Assembly: GCA_963765285.1 (NCBI GenBank)
Contig: CAVXVR010000007.1
Coordinates: forward strand, 76,987 to 140,986
Origin: CAVWZH01 sp963765285
GTDB lineage: Bacteria; Acidobacteriota; Terriglobia; Terriglobales; Acidobacteriaceae
DNA: 64,000 nt
Direction of reading: 5' to 3'
In this document: positions 26,264 to 35,231 of the stretch, one piece after another
Numbering within the stretch: the first letter of the stretch is position 1
Layout of the letters: every line of letters begins with the position of its first letter
Translations under genes and position numbers: made by a program
Notes under the pieces: generated by a model
The model's database searches: none
What the model was told of the DNA's origin: nothing
What the model saw: the letters and a program-made list of their open reading frames with translations, nothing else

Positions 26264-26338
26264 TGGAGCGGGAGACGGGAATCGAACCCGCGACCAACAG
26301 CTTGGAAGGCTGTGACTCTACCACTGAGTTACTCCCGC
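26264..26338 (-). tRNA. tRNA-Gly (TCC)
   Basis: Minus strand: acceptor GCGGGAG/CTCCCGC, D-arm CTCAGTGGTAGAG, anticodon stem CAGCC.../GCTG with loop containing TTCCAA (anticodon TCC), T-loop TTCGATT, discriminator T and encoded CCA at 26264-26266. Confidence 0.97.
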
Positions 26339-26364
26339 CCGAAACAGCCGTCAGCTTTCAGCCG

Positions 26365-26685
26365 TCAACCCCCGACTTTCAGCAAACTCTGGTGATTCTT
26401 CTGGACCAATCCTCTCAGCAGAATCGTAATTCCACTGATGTAAATGACGTGCGTAACAATAAAGCAAATCCGCGTAATCACGACGTCTTCGAAAATTGAC
26501 GGCACGCTTACCGAAATGAAAACACCGAGTACCGCCGGCAAAATCAACCCACGCCGTAACCGCGATAAATCGCGACGAAACCGCACAAAAACGAGTGACA
26601 AGAGCACTAGATAGGCGACAGCGATCAAAATGCCCACCCATTTCACCATCAGCCACGAACCCGTCATCGCGTTCATGCTTGTCAC
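26365..26685 (-). CDS. Small membrane protein between tRNA-Gly and tRNA-Thr
   Basis: About 106 residues with three likely transmembrane helices: WVGILIAVAYLVLLSLVFV, GLILPAVLGVFISVSVPSIF and ICFIVTHVIYISGITILL, with positively charged RFRRDLSRLRR between the first two. The GTG at 26685 and ATGs at 26676 and 26667 are alternative starts. No family recognised. It sits within the tRNA cluster, 26 bases upstream of tRNA-Gly in transcription sense, and must be excised or translated from the tRNA precursor, or have its own promoter. Confidence 0.6.
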   Translation of the reverse strand: MTSMNAMTGSWLMVKWVGILIAVAYLVLLSLVFVRFRRDLSRLRRGLILPAVLGVFISVSVPSIFEDVVITRICFIVTHVIYISGITILLRGLVQKNHQSLLKVGG

Positions 26686-26693
26686 TCAAACTC

Positions 26694-26769
<76 letters not shown>

Positions 26770-26787
26770 AAAACTCTCAGCACTTCC

Positions 26788-27045
26788 CTATGAATCAACT
26801 TCTCCGGCAACGTCGGCCTGACTCTCGTCCACGTCGCTGCCCTCAACCACCGGCCCGGCGTCCTTGCGATGGATCCACGTCTTCAACGCAAACATCGCCA
26901 GAACCAGCAACGGCAAAAGACGAATGCGTGGGTCAGGAAGGGTGGCCCACACCAAAACTCCCAACACCAGGTACGCGGCCAGCGCCAATGCCAACCGATT
27001 CACGCGCGCCTTCTCGCCGGCGATTCCAACTCTCGCGGTACCCAT
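26788..27045 (-). CDS. Small membrane protein between tRNA-Thr and tRNA-Tyr
   Basis: 85 residues, not recognised. Two hydrophobic segments (VNRLALALAAYLVLGVLVWA and RLLPLLVLAMFALKTWI) and an acidic C-terminal tail (VEGSDVDESQADVAGEVDS). The start MGTARVGIAGEKARV is 26 bases downstream of tRNA-Tyr. As with the ORF at 26365, a protein gene is interleaved with tRNAs. It could be a real small membrane protein; homologues in related genomes would decide. Confidence 0.55.
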   Translation of the reverse strand: MGTARVGIAGEKARVNRLALALAAYLVLGVLVWATLPDPRIRLLPLLVLAMFALKTWIHRKDAGPVVEGSDVDESQADVAGEVDS

Positions 27046-27071
27046 CGCACTCCAGCCAGGCAGTTCAACAC

Positions 27072-27160
27072 TGGTGCACAGGGAAGGATTCGAACCTTCG
27101 TACCTCGCTAGGAGGAGCAGATTTACAGTCTGCCGGCTTTAACCACTCACCCACCTGTGC
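27072..27160 (-). tRNA. tRNA-Tyr (GTA)
   Basis: Minus strand, 89 nt with the long variable arm of a class II tRNA: acceptor GCACAGG/CCTGTGC, anticodon stem GCAGA/TCTGC around CTGTAAA (anticodon GTA), T-loop TTCGAAT, discriminator A and encoded CCA at 27072-27074. Confidence 0.97.
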
Positions 27161-27367
27161 AGAAACCGGCTTCAAACCTCACGCTTCACAGCGCTTCAAG
27201 CAGAACGGAAACACATTGTCGGGTTCGCGCACGACTCAAGGTGAACCGAAGACCGGAGTTGCGCGCACACATCCTCTGGCGCGCAAACACCACACTTGGA
27301 AATTCTTCCTTATGGAGTGCCGTTGGAAAACCTGCTATGCCGCCACGCCGCGTTCAAATCCGTTTCC

Positions 27368-27443
27368 TGGAGCTGGCGAAGGGATTCGAACCCCCGACCC
27401 TCTGATTACAAATCAGATGCTCTACCACCTGAGCTACGCCAGC
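27368..27443 (-). tRNA. tRNA-Thr (TGT)
   Basis: Minus strand: acceptor GCTGGCG/CGCCAGC, D-arm GCTCAGGTGGTAGAGC, anticodon stem CTGAT/ATCAG around TTGTA (anticodon TGT), T-loop TTCGAAT, discriminator T and encoded CCA at 27368-27370. First gene of the tRNA-tuf cluster; 207 bases without a visible gene separate it from tRNA-Tyr. Confidence 0.97.
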
Positions 27444-27674
27444 AGTTCGCAGTAGTGCCCTGCCTCAAGACACTTCCGCACTGATCCCTTCTTCATGTCC
27501 GGGACAACAATATAAGTTACCATAGCGGTACCTGACGTGCAAGCAATTGAATCCCAGCGGAATCACCCGCCTCGGGCTCATCCGTCCGATCCAAATTGAG
27601 GCCTGCACGAGGGAGCTCTCAGCCTTCTCAACGCGACTTCCCCCCGCTCTGCTATCATTTTGCCACCGCTTTTC

Positions 27675-28718
27675 ATGCGATTAAAGCGAAGACTCCCCAT
27701 CTGGTTCGGCGTTGTGCTGGTGGCCTTGGCCGTCGCTGCGGTCGTAGTTCTGCGCAAACATGCTCCGCCGGAGGCGGCCCGCCTGTTGCCCGGCGCTGAT
27801 GGTTTCGTTTACTTCAATCTCCGCTGGATCCGCCTGGCCAACGTCGTCCCCCAGTTGCCGCAGGTTTCTCACGATCCCGAGTACGAACAGTTCATCCAGG
27901 CCACAGGCTTTCAATTCGAGCGCGATCTCGACCAGGCGGCCTTGGCGATTCACTACTCCAGTTCCGGAACGCCCAACTCCGGCGCGCCGGGCACAACGCA
28001 ATTTTCCGAGATCTTTGTGGGCAAGCTTGACGGTGAAAGACTCCGCAATTACTTACACAACATTTCCCACTCCTCGGAGAACTACCACTCCATCGATATC
28101 TATGCGATTCCTCTCGAGGGACGCATACTACGCGTGGCGATTCTCGGGCCCGACACAGTCGCCGCTTCGAACCACCCTGATCCTGAAGTGATTCGCGGCA
28201 TTATCGAGCGCTCCCGCAAACTGGCGTCCCCCTTTGGTGGACCTGCGCTCTTGCGCCAGTACTACAAGCAGGTTCCCCTGGCCAGCTTCGGCTGGGCCAT
28301 TTTCCGGATCAATCCTCCGGGGCAGTCGGCTCCCACCCAGGGCACCCTTTCGTTTCTCTTTTCCAAACCAGCAGTGGCCGTGGTCTCGGCTCGCTACCTG
28401 GGAAAGATCCATCTGCGCGCGGAAGCTTTTACCGGCAGTGAAGAAGATGCCCAGCGTGTGACCGAGCAGGCCGGAACATTTCTGACCATGCTGCATTCCG
28501 CCGAAACCACCGTTTCCACCGGAGGCCCAGACGTCGACGTCAAGGCCTTCTTCGACGGGCTCCAGGTCGCCCAAAATAAGGATCGCGTGGAACTGACCGC
28601 TGTCGTGCCCCTCGGCTTCCTCCGCAAGGCTATGGCGGGGCCTGGACCGGAAGCGCCGGCGCCAACTCCGCCTACCCCAGCGCCAGCTACGCCGACGAAA
28701 GACAAATCCCATAACTAA
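27675..28718 (+). CDS. Membrane-anchored hypothetical protein
   Basis: About 347 residues from ATG 27675 (MRLKRRLPIWFGVVLVALAV); a TTG at 27660 is an alternative. A single N-terminal transmembrane helix (LPIWFGVVLVALAVAAVVVL) is followed by a soluble domain beginning AARLLPGADGFVYFNLRWIR, which mixes strands and helices. It ends in a Pro/Ala/Thr-rich tail (PEAPAPTPPTPAPATP). It looks exported and anchored. I recognise no catalytic motif; such proteins appear to be common in Acidobacteria. It is divergent from the tRNA cluster, and a repeat-filled gap separates it from ccdA. Confidence 0.7.
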   Translation: MRLKRRLPIWFGVVLVALAVAAVVVLRKHAPPEAARLLPGADGFVYFNLRWIRLANVVPQLPQVSHDPEYEQFIQATGFQFERDLDQAALAIHYSSSGTPNSGAPGTTQFSEIFVGKLDGERLRNYLHNISHSSENYHSIDIYAIPLEGRILRVAILGPDTVAASNHPDPEVIRGIIERSRKLASPFGGPALLRQYYKQVPLASFGWAIFRINPPGQSAPTQGTLSFLFSKPAVAVVSARYLGKIHLRAEAFTGSEEDAQRVTEQAGTFLTMLHSAETTVSTGGPDVDVKAFFDGLQVAQNKDRVELTAVVPLGFLRKAMAGPGPEAPAPTPPTPAPATPTKDKSHN

Positions 28719-28789
28719 CAGTGCTTTCCGAGCGGCCGATTCCCGCCCAACACCAGTAGCTCCATGTAGCGGCGTTTGGATAAATTGGA

Positions 28790-28911
28790 TTTGTCATTCC
28801 GACGATTCGCTTAGCGAAGAGAAGGAAGCTGTTATCGGGTCGAAGCCTTCGTAATCGTGTCCACGAGAGCAGATTCCTCCTTGTCGCTACGCTCCTTGTC
28901 GGAATGACAAA
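28790..28911. repeat. 122-bp element bounded by a perfect 14-bp inverted repeat
   Basis: TTTGTCATTCCGAC at 28790-28803 is repeated inverted at 28898-28911. The interior holds smaller units (GATTCGCTTAGCGAAGAG; GAGCAGATTCCTCCTTGTCG). It resembles the GTCATTCCGAGCGAAG-type units at 37784 and 38903. No coding potential; a short mobile-repeat relic is likely. Confidence 0.65.
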
Positions 28912-28996
28912 GGTAACGGGTTTATTTGGACTGCACCGTTACCCAGCTCCAGCGGTATTACCTGCTTGTTCCGCCACGCAGGTACAATAAAGACCA

Positions 28997-29719
28997 ATGT
29001 CCACTTTGCCCCTTCCCATCGCCGCTTTCCTGGCCGGGTTGATCTCGTTCCTCTCGCCCTGCGTGTTGCCGCTGGTTCCGGGGTATGTTTCCTTGATTTC
29101 CGGGGCGGGAGTTGAGGAACTGAAGGCCCAGGAATCTCATCTGTTTCGCAAAGTGCTGTTGAATTCCATCGGCTTTGTGCTGGGGTTCAGCGTTGTGTTC
29201 ATCACGCTGGGCGCGATCTCGACCGAAGTGGGGCAAATGCTGGCCCGCTACAAATCAGTGCTGGCGCAAGTCGCGGGCGTCGTCATTATTCTGTTCGGCT
29301 TGCACCTGACCGGGGTTTTCAAAATCAAAGCCTTATACACCGATGCGCGGCTGCACAGTGTAAAAGGTGGAAGCACGCCCATCGGTTCGTTCCTCATCGG
29401 CTTTGCTTTTGCTTTCGGCTGGACGCCCTGCGTAGGGCCGATCCTGGCCATCATTCTGGGTTTTGCGGCAGCCCAGGATTCGGTGATGAAAGGCATTTTT
29501 CTGCTGGCAATTTACTCGCTCGGGCTAGCCGTGCCATTTCTCTTGACCGGACTTGGCATCGGGCGCTTTCTCAAGTTCTATAGCCGGTTCCGATCCCACA
29601 TGCACGCTCTGGAAGTCGCCAGCGGTGCATTAATGATCGCGCTGGGCGTGCTGCTGGTGCTCGGCCGCTTCACCATCATTTCCAACTATTTGTCATTCTT
29701 AAACCGATTTGCCTTGTGA
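28997..29719 (+). CDS. ccdA: CcdA-family thiol-disulfide transporter
   Basis: 240-residue six-helix membrane protein that carries reducing equivalents from cytoplasmic thioredoxin across the inner membrane. The two redox cysteines are in conserved settings: C22 in SFLSPCVLPLVPGY and C145 in GWTPCVGPIL. Length matches CcdA (the stand-alone form of the DsbD membrane domain). The next gene, a TlpA-like thioredoxin, begins 12 bases later and the DsbD-alpha-like gene overlaps that one, so the three are one operon for periplasmic thiol reduction or cytochrome c maturation. Confidence 0.92.
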   Translation: MSTLPLPIAAFLAGLISFLSPCVLPLVPGYVSLISGAGVEELKAQESHLFRKVLLNSIGFVLGFSVVFITLGAISTEVGQMLARYKSVLAQVAGVVIILFGLHLTGVFKIKALYTDARLHSVKGGSTPIGSFLIGFAFAFGWTPCVGPILAIILGFAAAQDSVMKGIFLLAIYSLGLAVPFLLTGLGIGRFLKFYSRFRSHMHALEVASGALMIALGVLLVLGRFTIISNYLSFLNRFAL

Positions 29720-29731
29720 CGGAGCTCTTTT

Positions 29732-30286
29732 GTGAAACGTGATCCGGTTGTTCTGCTTGTGGTGGCCATGGTGGTTGCCGTCATGCTGGTGGTTGCAGTT
29801 CATATCACGCGGCGCAATGCCGGCCAGCCTTCGGCTTCGGCAAACCTGAAAGGCCAGCTTGCGCCCGACTTCACTTTGCAATCGCTCGACGGCAAGCCGG
29901 TCCGCCTTTCCGATTTCCGCGGCAAAGCCGTGCTGCTCAACTTCTGGGCGACGTGGTGCCAGCCCTGCAAAATCGAGATGCCCTGGTTCGTGGATCTGCA
30001 GAAACAATATGGTCCCCAGGGATTCCAGGTTTTAGGCGTAGCCATGGATGACGCCAGTCCTGAAGACATCGGCAAATTCGCCAAGACCATGGGCGTCAAC
30101 TACCCGGTGCTGATCGGCAAGGAGAGCGTGGGCGACGACTACGGCGGGGTTCAGTTTCTTCCCGCCACCTTCTTCATAGCCCGCGATGGCAAAGTGATTG
30201 ATAAGGTATTCGGCCTGAAAGGCCGGGGCGAAATCGAAGACACCATCAAGAAAGCCCTTGCCGAAGGCCCGGTGGCGACGAAATAA
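29732..30286 (+). CDS. Membrane-anchored TlpA/ResA-like thioredoxin
   Basis: 184 residues from GTG 29732. A transmembrane anchor (PVVLLVVAMVVAVMLVVAV) is followed by a thioredoxin fold: APDFTLQSLDGKPVRLSDFR, then VLLNFWATWCQPCK with the active-site pair C76/C79. The cis-Pro is in VQFLPATFFIARDG. It probably takes electrons from CcdA and reduces periplasmic partners such as apocytochrome c or the following DsbD-alpha-like protein. Its stop overlaps the next start in TAATG. Confidence 0.92.
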   Translation: MKRDPVVLLVVAMVVAVMLVVAVHITRRNAGQPSASANLKGQLAPDFTLQSLDGKPVRLSDFRGKAVLLNFWATWCQPCKIEMPWFVDLQKQYGPQGFQVLGVAMDDASPEDIGKFAKTMGVNYPVLIGKESVGDDYGGVQFLPATFFIARDGKVIDKVFGLKGRGEIEDTIKKALAEGPVATK

Positions 30287-31023
30287 TGCGCGAAGAAAGA
30301 AAAGCCCGCAAGCGAACTGCCCAAATGAAGCCTGGCAATGATCACGTGGGGGCGGGCGCCTCGCCCGCCCGTGCCGAGCGAAGCTCGGCTTTCCCTGGGA
30401 GCAAATCATTACTGCGTGGCACAATTTTTCTCTCCGGCTGCCGGGCCGTTGCCGCCCCGCTATTCGCCAGCCTGTTTCTCGCGATCCTTCTTCCGGCCGT
30501 CATGCCACGCCCACTCCCCGCCCAGGATCTCGACCAGGACATTTCCGGCCGCAAAGCCCCATCCATCACGCTGTTCCCGCCGGGCATCACCACGGTGACT
30601 CGCAGCAAGCAGGGCAAGGTTGTGCTGCGCTTCCGCGTGAACGCCGGGTTTCACGTCAACTCCAACACGCCAAAGTCGGAATTTCTCATACCCACGGTTC
30701 TCAAACTCGACGCCCCCACCGACATCGCCGTCGGGAAAATCACCTACCCTGCCGGCGAAGAGATGAGCTTCCCTTTTTCTCCCGACGAAAAACTCAGTGT
30801 CTACACCGGAGAATTTCCCGTCAGCATCGTCATCCATCCCCTGGCGAGCGTTGTGCCCGGCAAATACATGCTGCGCGGCGAACTGAAATACCAGGCCTGC
30901 GACAATGCTGCCTGCTACCCTCCCAAGAAATTGCCCGTGGAATTTGAAGTGAAAGTGGTGAAGGCCCCGCCGCAGCCCTCGAACCGTCCCAATCCAGCGC
31001 AGAGCCCGCACGTGCATGGATAG
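30286..31023 (+). CDS. DsbD N-terminal (alpha) domain-like periplasmic protein
   Basis: 245 residues. The start overlaps the preceding stop (TAATG); ATG 30325 is the only sensible alternative before the signal peptide (core VAAPLFASLFLAILLPAVMP, cleaved near LPAQ). The mature part is an immunoglobulin-like DsbD-alpha domain ending in YQACDNAACYPPKKLPVEF, whose CX4C pair matches the redox cysteines of the DsbD alpha domain. With CcdA (beta) and the TlpA protein (gamma-like) it completes a split DsbD. Oddly, residues about 20-31 (HVGAGASPARAE) are encoded by a dispersed hairpin repeat (30350-30370), giving an unusually long region before the hydrophobic core. Confidence 0.82.
   Translation: MREERKARKRTAQMKPGNDHVGAGASPARAERSSAFPGSKSLLRGTIFLSGCRAVAAPLFASLFLAILLPAVMPRPLPAQDLDQDISGRKAPSITLFPPGITTVTRSKQGKVVLRFRVNAGFHVNSNTPKSEFLIPTVLKLDAPTDIAVGKITYPAGEEMSFPFSPDEKLSVYTGEFPVSIVIHPLASVVPGKYMLRGELKYQACDNAACYPPKKLPVEFEVKVVKAPPQPSNRPNPAQSPHVHG
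30350..30370. repeat. 9-3-9 GC-rich hairpin repeat inside the DsbD-alpha-like gene
   Basis: Arms GGGCGGGCG and CGCCCGCCC around CCT, preceded by CACGTGG. Same design as 21825 and 22651, but here it is translated in frame near the N-terminus. A second small palindrome (CCGAGCGAAGCTCGG) follows at once. Confidence 0.78.
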
Positions 31024-31055
31024 GCATGAGCAATCTCTAAAGCGGAAAACTGAGA

Positions 31056-31751
31056 TCAGCTGACGATGAATGCCGACCCGTAGCGATCGAGCATCGCGAC
31101 TTCGCTGACCGGGCGACGTTTGACCGGGCCGAACTTTCTAGCTGGATAACCAATGGGCATGAGCGCGAACGTTCTCACATTCGCGGGTAGATTTAAGACC
31201 GCCTTGATCTCATCTTCGGCAATCGTGTGGTTCGTGGTCACGACCGTTCCCAGCCCCAATGTGCGGCAAGCCAGCACAATGTTTTGGATAGCGGGATAAA
31301 TGCTGGCGCCGGCGGTCCAGGGGCGCGCGGCTCGCATGGCTGCGGCGACGTCCGACGGAATCTCCGCGGGAAGGTCGAGAGGGTCGAGCCGGAGGCAGGG
31401 AATCAGCAGCACGGGTGCATCCGCCATGTGCTCGTAAAGATGCAGGCCACTTTTCATCATCCGATCGTGTTGCGCCTGTGAAATGTGGTCGGGCCGCCGC
31501 TGGTGTTCGTAGCGCTTCCCAACCCACTGGCTCACGCTGCGATAGATCGCGCCAATGCGGCGCCGCTGCGGCTCGTCACGCACGACCATGAAAAGCCAGT
31601 TCTGCGCGTTGCCGGCGTTGGGGGCTTGCGTGGCTGCTTCGAGAATGCGGGCAATGAGTTGCGGCGGAATGGGATCGGGCTTGAGCCAGCGCATCGCCCG
31701 CGCCGAGTACATTGCTTCAAATAGGCCGATTTCATCCTGGTTGACAGTCAT
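31056..31751 (-). CDS. Nitroreductase-family FMN protein
   Basis: 231 residues of the nitroreductase/BluB-like fold: SARAMRWLKPDPIPPQLIAR (FMN phosphate-binding region), ILEAATQAPNAGNAQNWLFM (typical APNAGNAQNW), WTAGASIYPAIQNIVLACRT and LGLGTVVTTNHTIAE, ending FALMPIGYPARKFGPVKRRP. Likely a homodimeric NAD(P)H-dependent flavin reductase; the substrate cannot be inferred. It lies downstream of glnS on the same strand (27 bases), perhaps co-transcribed. Confidence 0.87.
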   Translation of the reverse strand: MTVNQDEIGLFEAMYSARAMRWLKPDPIPPQLIARILEAATQAPNAGNAQNWLFMVVRDEPQRRRIGAIYRSVSQWVGKRYEHQRRPDHISQAQHDRMMKSGLHLYEHMADAPVLLIPCLRLDPLDLPAEIPSDVAAAMRAARPWTAGASIYPAIQNIVLACRTLGLGTVVTTNHTIAEDEIKAVLNLPANVRTFALMPIGYPARKFGPVKRRPVSEVAMLDRYGSAFIVS

Positions 31752-31778
31752 GTTGGTCGTGTTTCCCCGCCGGTTCTT

Positions 31779-33511
<1,733 letters not shown>

Positions 33512-33536
33512 ACGTCGTTAGTCGCTATAAAACATG

Positions 33537-33735
33537 CTAGCACGGCGAGCGAACACGTAGCGGCGCGCACCCTCGCCCGCCGGGCCAGCCATTCTGTAGC
33601 CGCGAGGCGGCGCGAGAATACAGCCCAAGGCGCGAGCCTTGGGTAAGAATGAGAGACGACCAAGCTCCGAAGGGGCGAAAGAATTGACCGTCTCGAAGCC
33701 CCGAGCGAAGTCGAGGGTAGTCGAAGGGGACCTAG
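33537..33735. repeat. Mosaic of dispersed repeats between glnS and the GH27 gene
   Basis: The 245-base gap contains no gene. It holds a hairpin CCCAAGGC/GCCTTGGG (33624-33643), an ACGTAGCGGCGCGCACCC stretch with CTCGCCCGCCGGG, and CCCGAGCGAAGTCGAGGGTA with TCGAAGGGGAC (33701-33731). That last motif is echoed at 54707-54731 (GCGCAGTCGAAGGGGAC). Confidence 0.55.
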
Positions 33736-33756
33736 CGCGGATCGCACTGCGAAAGC

Positions 33757-35124
33757 TCACTTCTCAACCCTGTACAGCACAGAAGCGTGTGGCGCCAGTT
33801 TGACTGTCAGCTCTTTCGCAGCCTTGAGGTCCTTGCCCTCCCACAGATCACGAGCCTTGTACTTCGCCGCTGGCAGTTCGAGACCCTCCCATTTGTAGCG
33901 AATCGTTTGTTCGCTATCTCCAAGGTTGAACACTGCGAGATAGTAGCCCTCGCCGCTTTCCGGGCGCGCCACCCAAAGCGCAACCGTGTCCGAGGTAATG
34001 ACCGCATGATTGTCGTGCGAATGCTGATCCACCGCGATCACTTCCGGATTAGTCAATAGCGACGTCGTCCACTCGTCAGCCGAAAGTAAATCTCCTCCCA
34101 TGATCAGCGGCGAGCGGAAAATGGACCACAGCGTCATCATGGTGCGCTGCTCGTCTTTGGTGAGCAGGGTGTTTCGCGGCTCGCCCGCTCCCGGACTCGG
34201 GCCCAACCGTCCAAGAGGCAACATGTCCGCATCGGGCCAGTTGCCGCGGCCCACATACGGAGCCCATCTGGCCGTGGTCGCGAACTGCCGGTAGAGGCTC
34301 TGCGACCAGTCGTGGTCTTTCCACGGACCCCAGTGGTCCCAGAAGTCATCGCAGATGCGCCACATCTCGGCGTTCTTGGCGACTTCATCCGCGTGATCGA
34401 GCGACGTGGGGCCCGGCGAAAGACTCAGAACCATCCCGCGCCCGGATTTCTTGATCGCGTCATGCAGCATCCGAATCTCATCGGCCTTATACGGATGGGC
34501 TGCGATGCAGTCGGCCTTGATGAAGTCCACTCCCCAGCTGGCGTAGAGCTTGGCGATGGAGTCGTAGTAAGCCTGCCCGGCCTCGTTGTTCCTCACTCCC
34601 CAGTTGTAAGTGTTCCAGGGACAGGGGTCGGACTGATCGGCGGCATCCGCGGCGTGATACGGGGAATCGGCGATCGGCACATTCTTCGCTACGGCTTCAC
34701 GCGGAATGCCCCGGATTATATGAATGCCGAACTTCAAGCCGAGCGAGTGAACGTAGTCCGCAAGCGGTTTGAATCCGGCGTCATCGGCAGCCGAGGGATA
34801 GCGCGTAGCCACGGGAACGAACCGCCCATTGCTGTCGAGCAGGAATATGGAATCTTTGGAATCCTCCTCCACATTCTGCACGTACCAGCCGTCATCGTTG
34901 ACCACGTATTGCCACCCGTGGGATTTGAGGTGCGCCGCCATCCAATCAGCGGTGGCCCTGAACTGCGACTCTGTGATCATCCGGCCATAGGAGTCCCAAC
35001 TGTTCCAACCCATCGGCGGAGTGGGAGCGAGGGAAGCGTCGCCGGCGAACGCGGGCAGAAACGAGAATAAGGCAAAGACAATTACGGCAACAACGTGGAA
35101 ACGCCATGCGGATGCAATTCTCAT
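33757..35124 (-). CDS. Secreted alpha-galactosidase, glycoside hydrolase family 27
   Basis: About 455 residues from ATG 35124 (MRIASAWRFHVVAVIVFALF), preceded by GGGAGG; the open frame to 35166 is not used. A signal peptide ends near AFAG. GH27 landmarks: APTPPMGWNSWDSYG, YVVNDDGWYV, LGLKFGIHIIRGIPREAV, VDFIKADCIAA with the nucleophile Asp, MWRICDDFWDHW with the acid/base Asp, WPDADMLPLGRLG, IFRSPLIMGGDL. A C-terminal beta-sandwich follows. It removes terminal alpha-galactose (or related sugars) from plant or microbial polymers. A lone gene, divergent from the permease pair. Confidence 0.92.
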   Translation of the reverse strand: MRIASAWRFHVVAVIVFALFSFLPAFAGDASLAPTPPMGWNSWDSYGRMITESQFRATADWMAAHLKSHGWQYVVNDDGWYVQNVEEDSKDSIFLLDSNGRFVPVATRYPSAADDAGFKPLADYVHSLGLKFGIHIIRGIPREAVAKNVPIADSPYHAADAADQSDPCPWNTYNWGVRNNEAGQAYYDSIAKLYASWGVDFIKADCIAAHPYKADEIRMLHDAIKKSGRGMVLSLSPGPTSLDHADEVAKNAEMWRICDDFWDHWGPWKDHDWSQSLYRQFATTARWAPYVGRGNWPDADMLPLGRLGPSPGAGEPRNTLLTKDEQRTMMTLWSIFRSPLIMGGDLLSADEWTTSLLTNPEVIAVDQHSHDNHAVITSDTVALWVARPESGEGYYLAVFNLGDSEQTIRYKWEGLELPAAKYKARDLWEGKDLKAAKELTVKLAPHASVLYRVEK

Positions 35125-35231
35125 CGGACCTCCCAGCCACCAAGAATCAAACTGTACCACTGGCAAGGAGTTGTGAAGGAGATCGCGCCGTCTGCGCGAC
35201 TTGGTAGCATAATCGAAAGAGCTTTGCCCTC

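Noticed and set aside
30460..31017. Minus-strand open frame opposite the DsbD-alpha-like gene
   Set aside because: Antisense to a gene with clear signal peptide and CX4C motif; no independent support.
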